64,000 bases of DNA from Streptosporangiaceae bacterium (GCA_025964695.1 JAOPYK010000170.1:51480-115479), one strand, 5' to 3'. Counted from the first letter of the stretch, positions 52,340 through 62,077 are shown. Notes: a model not told the origin generated them from the letters alone. Translations and numbers: made by a program.

Positions 52340-52813
52340 TTGACTGTACGACGGCTCGAGACGAACGGGCGGGCACATCACGGAATACGTGTGGCCTCCT
52401 GGGACCTGGCCGCTGAGGTGCGCACCGCCGCGCGGGCGCGTGTGCTGACCCGTGAGACTCTGCTCGGCTGGGGGGTGACCGATCCCGCCGACACCGATGA
52501 GGTGGTTCTCATCGTCGACGAGCTGGTGACCAACGCCGTCGTGCACGGTCATGGGCAGGTGCGGCTGGAGTTGCGCCTGGACGGGTCGCAGCTGGTCGGT
52601 GAGGTCGGTGACGACGGCGCGGGGGTGCCTCGGGCCCGGGAGTCCGAAGCGGACTCCGAGAACGGGCGGGGGCTGTGGCTGGTGGCGGCACTGGCCGCGG
52701 AGTTCGGGGTCCGGCCGGAGAGCGCCGGCAAGACGCTGTGGTTCACCCGCCCGCTGGCCTTCGGTCGCGGTTCGGGCCAGGCGGCATCTGCCGGCGGCGG
52801 GGCGGCCTGCTAG
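52340..52813 (+). CDS. Anti-sigma regulatory-type HATPase (RsbW-like)
   Basis: 157 residues from TTG 52340 (GGGAG eight bases upstream; ATG 52253 lacks one). GHKL ATPase motifs: DELVTNAVVHG (N box), VGDDGAGVP (G1), GRGLWLVAAL (G2). Such small actinomycete proteins act as serine-kinase anti-sigma factors or their relatives; partner antagonist and sigma genes are not adjacent. Its stop overlaps the convergent WYL gene by three bases. Confidence 0.85.
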   Translation: MTVRRLETNGRAHHGIRVASWDLAAEVRTAARARVLTRETLLGWGVTDPADTDEVVLIVDELVTNAVVHGHGQVRLELRLDGSQLVGEVGDDGAGVPRARESEADSENGRGLWLVAALAAEFGVRPESAGKTLWFTRPLAFGRGSGQAASAGGGAAC

Positions 52814-53940
52814 AGGCGCAGCGGGCAGCGTTCGACCAGCCGCCCGCCCGGTTCGAGGTCGTCGTCCTCGTCGACCACGTGACCGAAGGCCAGCGCGGTC
52901 CCCGGGTCGTCGGCCAGCCGGTCCAGGTGCCATTCGATGTGCGACAGCGGGCTCCACCAGCCTGCCATCAGGTCTGCCAGCGGGCGGTGCTCTCCGGGCC
53001 GGCCCGGCTCCGGCAGGGTGCCGCGCCACAGCGCGTCGGGGCAGTCCGCGGCCCAGTGGGCCGCGCCGTTCAGTACGTCGTCCAGGTCACGGGCCACCTC
53101 TCCGAAGGAGCGGACGGCCATCGCGTCCTGGATCATCTGTTCCCGCCGGGTGTAGGGCAGGTCGCGGTCGAACTCCGGAGGGAAGGGCGGACGGCGTCCG
53201 TCGAAGACCAGTTCCTCGCCGGTGGCGACGGCCCGGAGCGCACCGATCTGCCAGCGGCTCCACTCGGCGAGATGGCCGAGGACGGCCCGCAGGTCGGCGA
53301 TGCCCTCGCCTGCCGTACGGGCCTCGGCGGCGGTCTCCGCGAGCCGGACGCGTACGTGCTCGACGCGGTCCAGGGTCCAGGCCCGTGCCCGTGCCGGGGT
53401 GCGGGAGAGGGGACCGTCCTCGACGGCGGGGCGCGGTGCCGGGACGCGCAGGGTGGCGAGCAGCTCGTCGAGGTCGCGGAGCCCGGCGTCGCTGCCGGTG
53501 AGATAGGCGGCGCCGATGCGGTCGAGGCGGAACAGCCGTGGTCCTTCGCGCAGCCGGCACCAGCCGACGAGGTACTCGCCGTAGGGGGCGATGACCAGGC
53601 CGTGCGCCTCCACGTTGCGGCGGGTGCGCTCACCGGCCTGGTCGAGGTAGGAGATGCGGACGACGCGCCGGGCTCGTACGGCGTGCGCGATGGTGTCGCG
53701 GACGGGCTGGGCGAGCGAGGCGGTGCCGGTCACGGCCGGTGCGGGAGGCTCCGCGCCGAGGGCCCAGCCGCCGCGGGTGATCCGCACGGGGAGACCGTCG
53801 CGGGCCAGGGTCGTCAGGTCCCGTTGCACGGTCCGCTCGCTGACCCGCAGCCGCTCGGCGAGTGCGCGGGTCTGCAGCCGGGCGGGTGCGGCGGCCCGCA
53901 GTTCGGCCACGAGCGCGAGCAGCCGTTCCGAGCGGGTCAC
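52810..53940 (-). CDS. WYL-domain regulator with C-terminal DinB/DfsB-like domain
   Basis: 376 residues from GTG 53940. Winged helix (LQTRALAERLRVSERTVQRD) then a WYL-like domain (VRISYLDQAGERTRRNVEAH, GEYLVGWCRLREG). The last 150 residues (LGHLAEWSRWQIGALR, PLSHIEWHLDRLADDP) look like a four-helix DinB/DfsB-type domain with spaced His residues that could bind metal. This three-part arrangement is unusual for WYL regulators. Cytoplasmic. Confidence 0.8.
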   Translation of the reverse strand: MTRSERLLALVAELRAAAPARLQTRALAERLRVSERTVQRDLTTLARDGLPVRITRGGWALGAEPPAPAVTGTASLAQPVRDTIAHAVRARRVVRISYLDQAGERTRRNVEAHGLVIAPYGEYLVGWCRLREGPRLFRLDRIGAAYLTGSDAGLRDLDELLATLRVPAPRPAVEDGPLSRTPARARAWTLDRVEHVRVRLAETAAEARTAGEGIADLRAVLGHLAEWSRWQIGALRAVATGEELVFDGRRPPFPPEFDRDLPYTRREQMIQDAMAVRSFGEVARDLDDVLNGAAHWAADCPDALWRGTLPEPGRPGEHRPLADLMAGWWSPLSHIEWHLDRLADDPGTALAFGHVVDEDDDLEPGGRLVERCPLRL

Positions 53941-54035
53941 CTCCCCATCCTGGCCCGCGGGATCCCCGGTTCGCACCCCTTCCGCGTGATCGCGCATTTC
54001 CCGGCCTCCCCGCGGCAGGGTCACGGTGCGAGCCG

Positions 54036-57000
54036 TCAGTGGGGGAGGTCCTCCGCGGTGAGGCGGGTGAGCTGGTCGGCGGACATGGTGCGGCCGTCCC
54101 GGACGATGCGCAGTGACTGCTGGGCGACCGCGTCGTCGAACAGGCGGCGCACCGACCTGCCCGCCGCGAAGTCGTGGCGCTGCCGCAGTGCGCGCAGCCG
54201 CTCCGGCAGGATGACCAGCAGTTCCTGGTCCAGGACGTACTGCTGCTGCTCCGCGCCGGCACGGAACATGGCCACCAGCTCCTGGTCGGTGGGGTCGGGA
54301 AAGACCAGGACCTCACCGATGCGGCGGCCCAGCGCGGGGACGGCGTTCACGAGGTGCTGCAGTTCCGGCTGCCGGTCGGAATAGATCACCACGACCTGGT
54401 CGCGTCGTACGTCCATGACCTTGACCAGCTCGCTGAGGACCGCACCGGTACCGGGCTCGCCGAGAGCGGCGGCGCGGTCGATGACGAGAATCCCGCCGAG
54501 AGCTTCGGCGGCCTTGGCGCGGACGGCGGCGGCGATGTCGCCGGAGGCGGCCAGCTCGGCGGGGACGCACTCGACGACGTGGCCGGAGTCGAGCAGGCCG
54601 ATCGCGGCATACATCTGGCCGAGGAGGCGGGCGACGGTGCTCTTCCCGCTGCCGGGTCCGCCCGCGAACGCGAGGTGGCGGGTGCCGTCGCCGACGGGCA
54701 GCCCGGCGTGGCGGCGGGCGGCGGCGACCTGCGCCTCGGCGACCATGCGCTCGATGGTCTCCTTGACGCCGGTCATCCCGGCGAGGGAGCGGAGATCGTC
54801 GCGGTAGCCGGCGACGTCCTTGAGGTCGCGCAGCGCGGGTTCGAGCTCCTCGGCGACCCCGGTGAAGTCCGGTGGGTCGAGCACGAGCCCGCCGCCGAGG
54901 GACTGGGTCTGGTCGGCCTGGCCGAGATGCCGGGTGGCCGCACGGTCCAGATAGGCCTCCACGACGCGGGCGCCGGTCAGACGGCCGCGGCCGCGGATGC
55001 GGTTCAGGTCACGGCGGGCCACATCCCAGGCGGCGGTGGACAGGCTCAGGTGCCGTTCGGTGGCCAGCACCTCCAGCAGCGCGGCCCGTGCGGCCGGGTC
55101 TGTGAGATCCGGCAGCCGTACGGTCCGGAAGTCGGTGACCAGCTCCGGGTGGGCGGCCGACAGCTGGGCCAGCCTGTCGGGGGCGCAGGTGGCCACCAGC
55201 GTGGTGTCGCTGACACCTTCGGCGCGGGCACGGTAGAGGGCGGCCGCGAACACCGGGCCCTGCGGGGAGTCGAGGATCAGCGCGTCGAGTCCTTCGAGCA
55301 GCATGGTGTGCCCGGCGTGCTCGTCGAGCATGCCGCGGACCCCCTCGGGGCCTCGCTCCAGCAGTTCACGCGCGTCGAAACCGTGGACGTCGCCGCTGCT
55401 GACCTCCACCTCGGCCAGGGTCCGGCCGACCATCCGGGACAGGCGGCGCTGCCCCGTGGAGGGCGCGCCGACGAACAGCAGGGCGGGTGCCGAGGCGCTG
55501 GACATCTCCTGGCCGCGCAGCCGCTTGGCCCACTGGCCTCGCCTGCGGACTTCGACGAGCACCTGGCCGACGTCGTCGAGGCCGCACAGGAACCTGATGC
55601 CGTAGGCCTCGGTGATCGAGCCCCCGGTCGCTACGGCCCCGGGTACCGGCGTGGGGGAGTGGTGGCGGTATCCGGGAGGTGCCGTGGGGTCGGTGGGCGG
55701 CCAGGCGGGCGGGGGCGGGTCGGCCACCGGCGGAGCGTACGACGGGCCGGGGTAGGGCGCGTCGGCAGGGGGTTGTTGAGGCCACGTCGGGGGCGGGCCG
55801 GGGTCCGGTGCGGTCATGGGCGTGCCCGGCGGCAGGTCGACGAACGGCGGCGGCCGGTGGCCGTGCATCGGGGGTTCGGGGTCGTCGCCGTAGGGGCCGG
55901 CCGGCCGTGGACCGCTGAAGGGTCCCGAGGGCGGCCCGGGCGGGAAGGCCTCCTGGCCGAAGGCGGCTTGGGTCGCGGGGTCGTGCGGGTCCGGGCCGGC
56001 GGCGGCCTGGGTGGCCGGTGGTTGCCCGGCGGCCGGTTCCCCTGACACGGGCTCGGCGGCCGATGGGTCGGCAGGGGGCGCCTGCGCGGCGCGCTCGGCC
56101 GCGAGGTGGGCCCGAGCGGCGTCGATGATCTGCCAGGGGGTGAGCTCGCCGGTGGACTTGGGAATCTGCAGGGAGGGGCTGGTGAGCTCGGCGGCGGTGG
56201 CGGCGGGCACGGTGAAACCGGGCACCGGGGGGTTGAGCCTGGCCAGCCGGCTCCAGCTGAGGGCCAGCGCGTGGGAGGTGGCCAGCAGCGCCCGGAGCTG
56301 CTCGACGTCGTCGGTGCGCAGGGTTTCGGGCAGTCTGCCCTCGCGTGGCCACAGCTCCCGTAGCGGGTGGGACGGCTGGGTGAGAACCTCCTGGACGACG
56401 CGGGCGCTGTCGGGATCCAGCCAGGGCAGCACCGCGGGCAGCACGTTGGGGGTGTTCTGCAGGTCGGCCGCGAGCACTGCGGCTCCCGCGCGCCGTACGT
56501 CGGTGGGGGTGCCGGGGCGCTCCTGCAGGCCGGCGACGATCTGGCAGAGGTCGTAGAAGGCCAGCCGCAGGTACTCGCCGGGCGCGATCTCCCGCAGTAC
56601 CGGGAGCGCGTGCTCGGCGGGGCAGCGCCGCTGCCATTCCTGTGCGATCGCGGCGGGCCCGTAGCGTGCGGTGGCCATGTCGTTCTGGACCATCCGGACG
56701 GTGGTGGCGGTGATGGCGGCCAGTGCGTCGGCGCCGGGCCGGAAGCGGGGGTCCTCGCGCAGCCCGCCGGCGACCTCGCCCATGACCCGCGCCACGTACG
56801 AGGCGCCGACCGCGTCGCCGGCCAGCAGCCTGCCGGAGTAGTAGGCCGACAGCCGGGACAGGTCGGGCGGAACCATCCAGCGCAGCTGGCCGGCGGGCAC
56901 GGTCAGGTAGGACACGAACAGTTCGATCAGCGGGTGCTGGTCCAGCAGCACCGGGGACCCGGCGCACCACAGCAGCGCGCCCCAGGCGGCGGCCAGCGTG

Positions 57001-57476
57001 CTGGGGGTGCCCGGCTTGAACGCGGGGTCCTGCAGGGTGAACTGAGCGGGGTTGACCGACAGGGCGGTGATCAGGGACTGCTGGAGACGGGCGACGAGGG
57101 TCGTGGCCGGGGCGTCACCGAGGAATCCGGCCGTGGCCGCCCGGCCGGCCGCGAGATCGGGGCCGGTCGGGATCAGCGCGGGAGGAACCGGCGGGTTGCC
57201 CGCGCCGGGCGGGGCGGTCAGGGGCGCCCTGCGGGCCGCCGGGTCGGCCGGCGGCGGGCAGGCGTGCCAGTTGCCGTCCAGCCCGCACCGGTACCAGCGC
57301 CCCCACGCGCCGAACAGCCACCATTCCGCGCCGCCCGACAACATGCGCGAGGTGATCGCCTCCGCACGCTGGTGGGGGGCGGCGGTGCGCCACCATGGTG
57401 CCGCCGCCATCGCCCGGACCTCGTCCTCGGCCTTGCTGTAGGGGTCTGTGCCGGCCCCGGCTGCCTGCCAGTTCAC
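54036..57476 (-). CDS. Large AAA ATPase-like protein with degenerate nucleotide motifs
   Basis: 1146 residues. Residues 1-450 are an alpha-helical region of unknown type. About 455-620 is a Pro/Gly/Ala-rich linker. Two AAA modules follow. Module 1 (about 640-870) has GAPSTGQRRLSR where a P-loop should be, with no GKT, and HTMLLEGLDALI for Walker B. Module 2 (about 900-1130), CbxX/CfqX- or EccA-like, has an intact P-loop GGPGSGKSTVARLLGQMY but Walker B reads GGILVIDRAAAL, with Arg in place of the catalytic Glu. ATP binding may occur in module 2, hydrolysis is doubtful. No type VII secretion genes are nearby. Confidence 0.85.
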   Translation of the reverse strand: MNWQAAGAGTDPYSKAEDEVRAMAAAPWWRTAAPHQRAEAITSRMLSGGAEWWLFGAWGRWYRCGLDGNWHACPPPADPAARRAPLTAPPGAGNPPVPPALIPTGPDLAAGRAATAGFLGDAPATTLVARLQQSLITALSVNPAQFTLQDPAFKPGTPSTLAAAWGALLWCAGSPVLLDQHPLIELFVSYLTVPAGQLRWMVPPDLSRLSAYYSGRLLAGDAVGASYVARVMGEVAGGLREDPRFRPGADALAAITATTVRMVQNDMATARYGPAAIAQEWQRRCPAEHALPVLREIAPGEYLRLAFYDLCQIVAGLQERPGTPTDVRRAGAAVLAADLQNTPNVLPAVLPWLDPDSARVVQEVLTQPSHPLRELWPREGRLPETLRTDDVEQLRALLATSHALALSWSRLARLNPPVPGFTVPAATAAELTSPSLQIPKSTGELTPWQIIDAARAHLAAERAAQAPPADPSAAEPVSGEPAAGQPPATQAAAGPDPHDPATQAAFGQEAFPPGPPSGPFSGPRPAGPYGDDPEPPMHGHRPPPFVDLPPGTPMTAPDPGPPPTWPQQPPADAPYPGPSYAPPVADPPPPAWPPTDPTAPPGYRHHSPTPVPGAVATGGSITEAYGIRFLCGLDDVGQVLVEVRRRGQWAKRLRGQEMSSASAPALLFVGAPSTGQRRLSRMVGRTLAEVEVSSGDVHGFDARELLERGPEGVRGMLDEHAGHTMLLEGLDALILDSPQGPVFAAALYRARAEGVSDTTLVATCAPDRLAQLSAAHPELVTDFRTVRLPDLTDPAARAALLEVLATERHLSLSTAAWDVARRDLNRIRGRGRLTGARVVEAYLDRAATRHLGQADQTQSLGGGLVLDPPDFTGVAEELEPALRDLKDVAGYRDDLRSLAGMTGVKETIERMVAEAQVAAARRHAGLPVGDGTRHLAFAGGPGSGKSTVARLLGQMYAAIGLLDSGHVVECVPAELAASGDIAAAVRAKAAEALGGILVIDRAAALGEPGTGAVLSELVKVMDVRRDQVVVIYSDRQPELQHLVNAVPALGRRIGEVLVFPDPTDQELVAMFRAGAEQQQYVLDQELLVILPERLRALRQRHDFAAGRSVRRLFDDAVAQQSLRIVRDGRTMSADQLTRLTAEDLPH

Positions 57477-57997
57477 CCAGCGAATGGTAGTCGGCCCGGG
57501 CGAATCGTCCGGCGTGTCAGGCGGTGTTACGGTCTGGTAGGCCTCGCCGGGCCGTCACCGGTCAGGCGTTCTCCTCCAGGAAGCGGCGGGTCCCGAACGT
57601 CACACAGCCGACGACCAGGAACACGGCGACGGGTGCTCGCTCCCAGACCGTGGCGGCCGTGTAGTGCCCGAGGAACAGCGCCAGCGCGTACGACAGCGAG
57701 GCGATGCTGACGGCCGGCGCCGAACAGGCCCAGCTGAATCAGCAGCCCGGGGACGTAGACCTGGCTGGAGTCGGGTCTCGGCGACTGCGCGACCCTCCCG
57801 GCCTGATCGGCCCCCGGGCGAGCCCGCGCGGGACCTCCGCGCCGGGCGGCCGGAGAAAGGGGAGCGGAAGACCGGCGCGCACCGCGGGATCGCGCGGCCA
57901 CCCCGCCCCTGGTCACGATATGCACACTGCCATTGACAGTAATTCGGCCTTATCCAACCATTGCGCCAGGTGAGAGCGATCTGGGAGGCGTTCGGTC
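57477..57997. other. Intergenic region with a broken membrane-protein remnant
   Basis: Apart from the remnant at 57562 (separate entry), about 520 bases without a gene. The stretch just before 57998 probably contains the P450 promoter. Confidence 0.45.
57562..57790 (-). pseudogene. C-terminal fragment of a membrane protein with a frameshift
   Basis: On the minus strand SQVYVPGLLIQLGLFG is followed, in another frame, by PAVSIASLSYALALFLGHYT, then APVAVFLVVGCVTFG and RRFLEENA before a TGA at 57562. The two parts join near 57717. The hydrophobic helices suggest the end of an integral membrane protein, family not recognised. Confidence 0.5.
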
Positions 57998-59272
57998 ATG
58001 ACCATGACTCTCGCGGAGATCGACCCGTCGGCACTGGCGTTCTGGCGGCGCCCTCTCCAGGAGCGGGCGGAGGCCTTCGCGCTGCTGCGCGCCGAGGACG
58101 GACCACAGTTCTACGCCGAGCCGCCGATCCCGTTCATGCGCCGCGGCAAGGGTTACTGGGCTTTGGTCAAGCACACCGACGTGTGCGAGGCCAGCCGGAA
58201 CCAGGAGATCTTCAGCAGCGAGCCCAGCGCCACCAGCATCCCCGACCTGCCCAGATATATGGCGCGGTACTTCGGGTCCCTGATCAATATGGACGACCCC
58301 CGGCACGCCAAGATCCGCCGCGTGGTGTCCCGGGCGTTCACCCCCAGGATGCTCGCCAAGATCGAGGCCGACATCGCGCGGCGCGCCGCCCGCATCGTCG
58401 ATGAGCTGATAGCGGGCGGGCCCGGCGACTTCGTCGAGCGGGTCGCCGTGCGGCTGCCGGTCGAGGTGATCTGTGACCTGCTCGGGATCCCCGGCCGGCT
58501 CCACGCCGAGGTCATCGCCCGGACCAACGTCATCCTGGGCAACGCCGACCCCGAGTTCACCTCCATCGGCCCCGGCCTCGGCCGGCTCAGCACCGCCAAG
58601 GGCATCACCCAGATCCTGCGAGCCGCCCGCGACCTGCACCGGCTCGCGGCCGGCCTGGCCCGGGAACGGATCAAGAACCCGGCCGGCGACCTCACCTCCG
58701 CGCTCGTCAGCGCGAACGTCGACGGGGAACGCCTGACCGCCCACGAACTCGGCTCGTTCTTCCTGCTGCTCGTCGTCGCCGGCAACGAGACCACCCGCAC
58801 CGCCATCGCACACGGGCTCAAGCTGCTCACCGACAACCCCGGCCAGCGCGAACGGCTGCTGGCGGACTTCGACGCCGGCATCGCTGGCACGGTCGAGGAG
58901 ATCGTCCGCTACTCCACACCGGTGATCTTCATGCGGCGCAACCTCACCCGCGACCACGAGATGAACGGGCACACCTACCGGGCCGGGGACAAGGTGGTGC
59001 TGTTCTACAACTCCGCCAACCGGGACGAGGCGGTCTTCAAGGACCCCGACGTCTTCGACATCACCCGCCACCCGAACCCGCACGTCGCCTTCGGCGCGCC
59101 GGGCCCGCACTTCTGCCTGGGCGCCAACCTCGCCCGCAGGGAGATCGCCGTGATGCTCCGGGAGGTGTTCAGCCGGCTGCCCGACATCCGCGCCGACGGT
59201 GAACCCGACCGCCTGCTGTCGGCCTCCATCAACGGCTACAAGCGCCTTCCCTGCACCTTCACCCGCCCATGA
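57998..59272 (+). CDS. Cytochrome P450
   Basis: 424 residues. I-helix AGNETTRTA (Ala261 onward), ExxR helix near VEEIVRYSTP, and heme-binding FGAPGPHFCLGANLARREI with Cys373 as the iron ligand. The layout and lack of a membrane anchor fit a soluble class I bacterial P450 needing ferredoxin and a reductase, which are not in the window. Similar sequences (CYP124/125/142-like) often oxidise steroid or branched lipid tails; the substrate here is unknown. A divergent hydrolase lies downstream on the other strand. Confidence 0.93.
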   Translation: MTMTLAEIDPSALAFWRRPLQERAEAFALLRAEDGPQFYAEPPIPFMRRGKGYWALVKHTDVCEASRNQEIFSSEPSATSIPDLPRYMARYFGSLINMDDPRHAKIRRVVSRAFTPRMLAKIEADIARRAARIVDELIAGGPGDFVERVAVRLPVEVICDLLGIPGRLHAEVIARTNVILGNADPEFTSIGPGLGRLSTAKGITQILRAARDLHRLAAGLARERIKNPAGDLTSALVSANVDGERLTAHELGSFFLLLVVAGNETTRTAIAHGLKLLTDNPGQRERLLADFDAGIAGTVEEIVRYSTPVIFMRRNLTRDHEMNGHTYRAGDKVVLFYNSANRDEAVFKDPDVFDITRHPNPHVAFGAPGPHFCLGANLARREIAVMLREVFSRLPDIRADGEPDRLLSASINGYKRLPCTFTRP

Positions 59273-59346
59273 GACCAGAAACTCGAGACCTGGAGAGCCA
59301 CGCACCTTGAGGCGCTGAGACCGGCCGCCGGGCCTCCGCCGCGGGC

Positions 59347-60087
59347 TCACCCCCGGCCGATCTCCTCCAGCAGCCCGGCGAGCTCGGCCGGGCGCGAGAA
59401 CATCGGCCAGTGACCGGTCGGCAGGGACCGCATGTCCATATCGGCCATCAGCGCGAACACCCGATTCCCGCTGCTGGCCAGCTCCTTGACCTGCTCCAGC
59501 GGGAACGTGCAGGCGATCAGTGTCCGGGGCGTCGCGGGCGGCACGGCCGGGCGGCGCAGCGGCTCCCGGGCGGTCCCGAACGGCTGCGGGGTGCCCCGCT
59601 CGCGCATCGCCCGCAGATGTTCCTCGGTGAGCCCGGACAGGTTGCCCGGATCCTCGGCGGGGTCGAAGGCCGGCACCGGGATCTTCCAGCCGTCCCCCTC
59701 GACGGCCACCTGCCGTTCGATGGCGGCCCGGACCTGCGGCGGATTGAACTCGATCTGCGCCATGCCGTCGGGCAGCGGGCCGGTGTCGACATAGACGATC
59801 CGCGCGATCCGCTCGGGAACCCGGTCGGCGGCACCCGTCACCGGAGTCGTCCCGCCGCTGTGGGCCACCAGCACCACCTCCCGCAGATCACCCCTCTCCA
59901 GCACCGCGATCACGTCCGCGACATGCGTCTCCACGCCCACCTCGGGGGTCGCCTCGGCCGCGCGGTCGGCCTGCCCCGTGAGCGTCACCGCGTGGGCCTC
60001 GTGGCCGGCCGCGCGCAGCCGCTCCGCCACCTCCTCCCACGCCCAGCCGCCGAGCCAGAATCCGGGAACCAATACGTACGTCGTCAT
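59347..60087 (-). CDS. Alpha/beta hydrolase (salicylate-esterase-like)
   Basis: 246 residues from ATG 60087 (GAGAGGTG upstream). VLVPGFWLGGWAWEEVAERL is the oxyanion-hole region, VLVAHSGGTTPVTG the nucleophile elbow (A-H-S-G-G), and the C-terminal SLPTGHWPMFSRPAEL supplies the His. Matches the methylesterase/hydroxynitrile-lyase-like group. Cytoplasmic. Divergent from the WYL regulator at 60216, its likely controller. Confidence 0.88.
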   Translation of the reverse strand: MTTYVLVPGFWLGGWAWEEVAERLRAAGHEAHAVTLTGQADRAAEATPEVGVETHVADVIAVLERGDLREVVLVAHSGGTTPVTGAADRVPERIARIVYVDTGPLPDGMAQIEFNPPQVRAAIERQVAVEGDGWKIPVPAFDPAEDPGNLSGLTEEHLRAMRERGTPQPFGTAREPLRRPAVPPATPRTLIACTFPLEQVKELASSGNRVFALMADMDMRSLPTGHWPMFSRPAELAGLLEEIGRG

Positions 60088-60180
60088 CTGCGCACCTCTC
60101 TGTAAGACCATCAGGCCGATCCGCCGCCCGATCCGGCCGTGCCGTCCACCGGGCCGATGCCGCGGACGCTACGGTCATAA

Positions 60181-60199
60181 CAGGACGGAATCGGTCCTG
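60181..60199. promoter_or_regulatory. Inverted repeat between hydrolase and WYL regulator
   Basis: CAGGAC-N7-GTCCTG, perfect 6-bp arms, 16 bases upstream of the WYL GTG start and in the shared 128-bp promoter region. A candidate WYL operator. Confidence 0.5.
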
Positions 60200-60215
60200 A
60201 TAAAGGAGGTGAGCC

Positions 60216-61163
60216 GTGTCACATCCCACGACGCGAGTGCTCGCCATGCTCGAACTGCTGCAGGCCGACCACCGGCTCACCGGGCCGGTCCTCGCGGACA
60301 AGCTCGGCGTGCAGGAACGGACCGTGCGCCGCTACGCCGCCCTGCTCGCCGAACTCGGCATCCCGGTGACCGCCGAGCGCGGCCGGTACGGCGGCTACCG
60401 GCTGCTGCCCGGCTTCAAGCTGCCGCCGCTGATGCTCACCGACGACGAGGCCACCGCCGTGGTCCTGGGGCTGTTGGCCGGCAGGAGGCTCGGCCTGCCT
60501 CCGGAGGCCACCGAGAGCGCGCTCGCCAAGGTGGGGCGGGTGCTTCCCGCGGCGCTGCGCGGCCGGGTGCAGGCACTGCGGGAGACCCTCGGCCTCACGC
60601 TGACCCCCCGCGAGGGCCCCGACACCGCGGCGTCCGTGGTGCTCGCGCTGGCCGGAGCCGTCCACGACCATCGCAGGGTACGGCTGCGGTACCGCTCGTG
60701 GCAGGGCGCCGACAGCGAACGGGACCTGGACCCCTACGGCCTGGTCTTCCACTCCGGGCGCTGGTACGTCACCGGCCACGACCACCGCAGCGGCGAGGTC
60801 CGCACCTTCCGCGCCGACCGGGTGCTCGAGGTGACGCGAGGCCTGCAATCGTATGAGGTCCCCGACGGCCTCGACCCGGTCCAGCAGGTGATGCGCGGCC
60901 TGGCCGGCGTCGCGTACGCGCACGAGGTCGAGGTCCTGCTGGAGACCGGCCTGGCCGAGGCCCGGCGGCGTATCCCGCCCGTCGCGGCCACCCTGACTGA
61001 GACCGCCGGGGGAGTGCTGCTGACCGCCCGCGCCGAGCGGCTCGACGGGATGGCCCAGATGCTCGCCGGTCTCGGCTGGCCGTTCCAGATCCGCCGCCCC
61101 GACGAGCTGCGGACCGCGGTACGGGACCTGAGCGCGCGTCTGCTGGCCCAGGCCGACCGCTGA
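60216..61163 (+). CDS. WYL-domain transcriptional regulator
   Basis: 315 residues from GTG 60216, preceded by AAGGAGGTGA three bases upstream, a nearly perfect ribosome-binding site. Winged helix (LTGPVLADKLGVQERTVRRY), wing (VTAERGRYGGYRLLPGF), WYL domain (DLDPYGLVFHSGRWYVTGHD, here WYV) and C-terminal extension. It is divergent from the hydrolase gene with an inverted repeat between them, suggesting it controls itself and the hydrolase. Confidence 0.9.
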   Translation: MSHPTTRVLAMLELLQADHRLTGPVLADKLGVQERTVRRYAALLAELGIPVTAERGRYGGYRLLPGFKLPPLMLTDDEATAVVLGLLAGRRLGLPPEATESALAKVGRVLPAALRGRVQALRETLGLTLTPREGPDTAASVVLALAGAVHDHRRVRLRYRSWQGADSERDLDPYGLVFHSGRWYVTGHDHRSGEVRTFRADRVLEVTRGLQSYEVPDGLDPVQQVMRGLAGVAYAHEVEVLLETGLAEARRRIPPVAATLTETAGGVLLTARAERLDGMAQMLAGLGWPFQIRRPDELRTAVRDLSARLLAQADR

Positions 61164-61359
61164 GCGCGGCCCGTGGTCACCGGGTCTCGGACCGGCCGGA
61201 TCTCTGATCGGCGGGCCGGGTCCCCACCGTGGACTATCTACTACTTAGCGTGACAATATTTGTACATACGGTAACAGTCCGTGGTGCGTGGCGGGTATTT
61301 GAGTACTGAGCGGACGAGGTCCGCGCGGATCACGATCACCGAGTAGAGAGGACGCACCA

Positions 61360-61791
61360 GTGACCACTCTCCAAGAATCGATCGACCTCAACGTCCCGGC
61401 CGAAGCCGTTTGGGCCCAGCTGCACAAGATGGACTCCTATCCGCAGTTCATCGAAGGCGTGCAGAGCGTGAAGAAACGGGGCAACGACCAGGCCGCCGTT
61501 CAGATCAAGGCCAACGGCCACTCGCAGAAGTGCGACACCGAGATCGTCGACGGCCGTCGCAACGAGCAGATGACCTTCAAGATCAAGAGCGCCCCGCACC
61601 TGGGCGGCACGATCGAGCTGCGTCCCATGGGGGACCGGCGCACCACGATGCAGGTGCGGCTGGAGTACGACCCGCAGGAGCTCAGCGAGACGTTCGGGCT
61701 GAACGGCTCCAGCCACAACGGCACGGTGAAGCAGACCATGCAGCAGAACATGGCGAAGTTCAAGTCGCTGGTGGAACGCAGCCACTCCTGA
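61360..61791 (+). CDS. SRPBCC/polyketide-cyclase-type protein
   Basis: 143 residues from GTG 61360 (GAGAGGA upstream). START-like lipid-binding fold: SIDLNVPAEAVWAQLHKMDS, YPQFIEGVQSVK, and the C-terminal helix MQQNMAKFKSLVERSHS. Members bind hydrophobic ligands; the role here is unknown. The 190 bases upstream are AT-rich for this genome and likely hold the promoter. Confidence 0.85.
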   Translation: MTTLQESIDLNVPAEAVWAQLHKMDSYPQFIEGVQSVKKRGNDQAAVQIKANGHSQKCDTEIVDGRRNEQMTFKIKSAPHLGGTIELRPMGDRRTTMQVRLEYDPQELSETFGLNGSSHNGTVKQTMQQNMAKFKSLVERSHS

Positions 61792-61906
61792 GGGTGCCGA
61801 CCGATCGCACGCGAACACCCGGGGGGCCGCCGGGGACGTGGCGGCATCGATCTCTCAACGGTCCTCGGTGACCGCGCGGTGACGGCCCGGCCGGCCGGCC
61901 GGGTGC

Positions 61907-61938
61907 ACGCCCCGGCACGATGCTTCGTGCCGGGGCGT
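61907..61938. terminator. Strong bidirectional terminator
   Basis: A perfect 14-bp stem (ACGCCCCGGCACGA/TCGTGCCGGGGCGT) with the loop TGCT, between the SRPBCC gene and the convergent GbsR/MarR gene. Confidence 0.92.
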
Positions 61939-62077
61939 CACGGCGCCCACGGCAGGTACGGCTGGGCGGCCCCGATCCCGCCGAGACCTAACGGCTGCCC
62001 GCCCCGCACGCCGGCCGGCTCGCCCCCTCCGGCATGAGCATGGGCAGAGTGAGCGGCTCCTGGCGGAGCCGAGATGA

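Noticed and set aside
54036..57476. Large AAA protein as type VII secretion EccA
   Set aside because: No ESX/EccB-E or WXG100 genes are within the window, and the Walker residues are altered. Only a distant EccA/CbxX-like fold is claimed.
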